Shown here piece by piece: positions 3,901-6,209 of a stretch of 6,209 nucleotides of DNA. Position numbers and translations under genes: made by a program. The notes under the pieces are model-generated. The model searched no databases. It saw only the letters and a list, made by a program, of their open reading frames with translations, and was not told where the DNA came from. Numbering within the stretch: the first letter of the stretch is position 1; the number at the start of each line of letters is the position of its first letter. Origin of the DNA: Nitrososphaerota archaeon (GTDB lineage: Archaea > Thermoproteota > Nitrososphaeria > Nitrososphaerales > Nitrosopumilaceae); assembly GCA_028867395.1 (NCBI GenBank), contig JAGWGO010000097.1, positions 1 to 6,209 of the forward strand, written 5' to 3'.

Positions 3901-6209
3901 GTGACTGTATTGAAAGAAGCTAGGGTAAGTTCTGCATTAAAGGCAGTAGATCTAAGGCAAGACCCTCCACCGCTTATCATAGGTGAGAGGCTCAATGCCC
4001 AAGGATCAAAGAAGGCCAAGGAATGTGTTCTCAGCAACAACTTTGAGGAACTGGTAAAGATAGCGCGAGACCAAGTAGAGGATGGGGCGCACTGCCTAGA
4101 TGTATGCGTTGCAACAACAGAACGCTCAGACGAACTAGAGTTTATGAGAAGACTTGTAAAAATGCTAAGCCTTGAGATAGATGCTCCACTTGTAATAGAT
4201 TCTACAGAACCCAAAGTTATTGCAGCAACCCTTGAGCAGATCCCAGGAAAGCCAATAATCAATTCAATCAATCTTGAAGGGGATGGAAACAGGTTTCACT
4301 CGCTTGCTCCCCTAATGGTAAAGTATGGCACTCCGGCAATTGCAATGTGCATTGGACCCAAAGGAATGGCCAAGACCCCAAAGGAAAAACTAGAGACTGC
4401 AGAGCTCTTGTATGAAACGGGAACAAAATATGGACTGCAAGAAGAGCACTTTATCTTTGATGTTCTTACTTTTACACTAGCCACAGGTGAGGCTGAATTT
4501 CTTGATGCGGGAAAAAATACACTTGAAGGGATAACTCTAGTCAAGAAGAGATTTCCAAGATCATTTACAACACTTGGACTGAGCAATGTGTCATTTGGTC
4601 TTGCACCAAGAGCAAGAAAGATTCTCAATGCAGTGTTTCTGTACCATGCTGTAAAGGCAGGGCTTGATACAGTCATTATCAATCCAAAAGATGTAATTCC
4701 ATATGCTGAGATCAACGAAAAGGAGAGAAGTCTTGCTGAGGACTTGATATTTAATAATCATTCAAACGCGCTTGCAGACTTTATCTCATACTTTGAGACA
4801 ACAAAGACAACTGCTGCTCAGACCACAAAGAAGGTTGAGGTTGATTCATCATGGCCTGCTGGCAAACGATCTAACTTTAGAATTGTAAACAGGATTCGAG
4901 ACGGAATAGAGTATGATGTTGTAAGTGCGATATATGACAAGATGGACGAAAAGAAGGGACTCTCAGAGAAGGACGGCGTGCTAAAAATTGACGTGCCAAA
5001 GGAAATAACACACAATGCCGCAATCCAGACACTAAACGATGACTTGTTGCCTGCAATGAAGGAGGTTGGTGACAAGTTTGGTGCGGGAGAGCTCATACTG
5101 CCATTTGTGTTAAAGTCTGCAGAGTGCATGAAGGCAGCAGTTGCCGAGCTTGAAAAATATCTCTTAAAGGAAGAAGGAAGCTCAAAAGGAAAACTTGTGC
5201 TTGGAACAGTTTACGGTGATGTGCATGATATCGGAAAGAATCTTGTAAAAACAATCTTTGAGAACAATGGATACACAGTGTATGATCTTGGAAAGCAAGT
5301 CCCAATGCAAAAGTTTCTTGAAAAGATTGAGGAGGTAAAGGCAGATGCGATAGGACTATCTGCTCTCTTGGTATCAACATCAAAGCAAATGCAGTTCTTT
5401 GTAGAGCATGCAAGAAAGAACGACATGCAGATTCCTGTGCTGTGCGGGGGAGCTGCAATCAACAGCAACTACATAAACAGAATAGCAAAAGACGGAGGAA
5501 TATACAAACCCGGAGTGTTTTACTGCAAAACCATGTTTGATGGGCTCAAGACCATGGACAATCTAGTATCACCTGAGAAACAAAAATTTGTACAACAATG
5601 GCAAGAGCGAATAGAAAAATGGACAGAGACTGTGGTTGAAAGATCACAAGAAGGTCCAATTGAAAAAAGCGAGGTAAAACCAGTTCCAGCGCCAACCCCT
5701 CCTCACATCAACAAAATAATACGATTTGAGCCAAAAGACATTGATCTGGATGAGGTATGGAAGTTCTTGGACAAAAAGTCCCTCTTTGTACTTTCATGGG
5801 GATTGCGCGGCAAATCTGCCAAAGAGTCAGAATTGGAACATGAAGTACTCCTTGACCAGTGGAAGAAAAAAATTCTTTCAGAAAAATTGTTTGAGCCTCG
5901 TGCCGTGTATGGATATTTCAAATGCCACGCAAAAGATGAGAACCTAACAGTCGACAACCCAAACCGTGAAAAACTAGTCTTTGAGTTTCCTCGCTCGTCA
6001 AGAGCAAAGCATCTCTGTCTTGCAGACTATTTTGGGCAAGACGACATTGTGGCGTTTCAAGCCGTAACAGTGGGAACCAAGGTCTCAGAAATAATTGAAA
6101 AATGGAACGGGGAAGACAAGTATACTGATGCCTACTACTTGCACGGTCTTGCGGTGGAGACTGCTGAAGCGATGGCTGCATGGGTAAACCAGAAAATAAA
6201 GGACGAGCT
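3901..6209 (+). CDS. metH: Methionine synthase, folate-, cobalamin- and activation modules (MetH C-terminal part, right-truncated)
   Basis: An open frame of 769 codons runs off the right edge and holds the rest of MetH. The pterin domain (about 24-300) has IGERLNAQGSK, LDVCVATTERSD, VIDSTEP (98-104), FDVLTFTLATG and LGLSNVSFGL. A cobalamin cap follows (ILPFVLKSAECMKAAV). The B12 domain has DVHDIG (His442 is the lower axial ligand), then exactly 41 residues to SAL (487-489), then 26 to GG (516-517), the full consensus for this fold. A proline-rich linker (about 582-606) leads to the AdoMet-dependent reactivation domain (from about 608), seen as VLSWGLRGKS, RAVYGYF (667-673), KLVFEFPRS, LADYFGQDD and HGLAVETAEAMAAW. 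The final AdoMet-binding RPxPGY loop would lie beyond the edge. There is no ATG near the N-terminus: a stop at 3883 leaves TTG 3895, GTG 3901 or TTG 3910. I chose GTG; GAGAGTGA at 3897-3904 would favour TTG 3910. Confidence 0.93.
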   Translation, partial: MTVLKEARVSSALKAVDLRQDPPPLIIGERLNAQGSKKAKECVLSNNFEELVKIARDQVEDGAHCLDVCVATTERSDELEFMRRLVKMLSLEIDAPLVIDSTEPKVIAATLEQIPGKPIINSINLEGDGNRFHSLAPLMVKYGTPAIAMCIGPKGMAKTPKEKLETAELLYETGTKYGLQEEHFIFDVLTFTLATGEAEFLDAGKNTLEGITLVKKRFPRSFTTLGLSNVSFGLAPRARKILNAVFLYHAVKAGLDTVIINPKDVIPYAEINEKERSLAEDLIFNNHSNALADFISYFETTKTTAAQTTKKVEVDSSWPAGKRSNFRIVNRIRDGIEYDVVSAIYDKMDEKKGLSEKDGVLKIDVPKEITHNAAIQTLNDDLLPAMKEVGDKFGAGELILPFVLKSAECMKAAVAELEKYLLKEEGSSKGKLVLGTVYGDVHDIGKNLVKTIFENNGYTVYDLGKQVPMQKFLEKIEEVKADAIGLSALLVSTSKQMQFFVEHARKNDMQIPVLCGGAAINSNYINRIAKDGGIYKPGVFYCKTMFDGLKTMDNLVSPEKQKFVQQWQERIEKWTETVVERSQEGPIEKSEVKPVPAPTPPHINKIIRFEPKDIDLDEVWKFLDKKSLFVLSWGLRGKSAKESELEHEVLLDQWKKKILSEKLFEPRAVYGYFKCHAKDENLTVDNPNREKLVFEFPRSSRAKHLCLADYFGQDDIVAFQAVTVGTKVSEIIEKWNGEDKYTDAYYLHGLAVETAEAMAAWVNQKIKDE

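Noticed and set aside
3877..3901. Sequencing frameshift splitting one metH gene
   Set aside because: The first protein ends cleanly after its last helix and the second starts at a domain border; the two frames have separate stops and possible starts, and no domain is damaged.
3882..5468. A chain of minus-strand reading frames of 85-139 codons opposite the large MetH gene
   Set aside because: The plus strand codes for a continuous, motif-rich MetH protein; the opposite frames are Ser/Thr- or Leu/Gln-rich with no domain features and are antisense shadows.
1..6209. CRISPR array, insertion sequence, phage or defence genes
   Set aside because: No regularly spaced repeats, transposase motifs, terminal repeats or defence domains were seen; all long frames are explained by metabolism and transport.

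Overview
The window looks archaeal and most like an ammonia-oxidising member of the Nitrososphaerota (Thaumarchaeota). It is moderately AT-rich and gene-dense, uses many AGA/AGG and ATA codons, has several non-ATG starts, and has TATA-like boxes about 26 bp before likely leaderless starts. The lineage is an inference from gene content and style; no rRNA or other marker gene is present.

Layout. (1) Positions 1-267, minus strand: the N-terminal part of argininosuccinate synthase (argG), running off the left edge. (2) 268-506: a divergent intergenic region with two palindromes, TATA-like boxes and a possible 21-codon upstream reading frame. (3) 507-2044, plus strand: a two-gene ABC importer cassette of the nitrate/sulfonate/taurine type (ATPase, then permease starting at TTG), with no substrate-binding protein next to it. 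(4) 2045-2060: a T-rich convergent gap. (5) 2061-2816, minus strand: a compact MetF-like 5,10-methylenetetrahydrofolate reductase. (6) 2817-2899: a short divergent promoter region with one symmetric TATA-like element and a perfect 10-bp palindrome. (7) 2900-3877 and 3901-6209, plus strand: cobalamin-dependent methionine synthase (MetH) split over two adjacent genes. The first encodes the zinc/homocysteine module. The second encodes the folate, cobalamin and reactivation modules and is cut by the right edge.

How the genes work together. MetF would make the methyl-folate, the pterin module of the second MetH protein would pass the methyl group to cobalamin, and the separate homocysteine module would accept it to give methionine. 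The divergent metF/metH arrangement is thus a methionine-synthesis unit. The ABC cassette may import a small organic or anionic nutrient, but its substrate cannot be read from the sequence.

The most interesting points are the two-gene MetH, whose sequence style resembles the single-chain MetH of Actinobacteria; the apparently shared core promoter between metF and metH; and the unusual leader of the ABC cassette.
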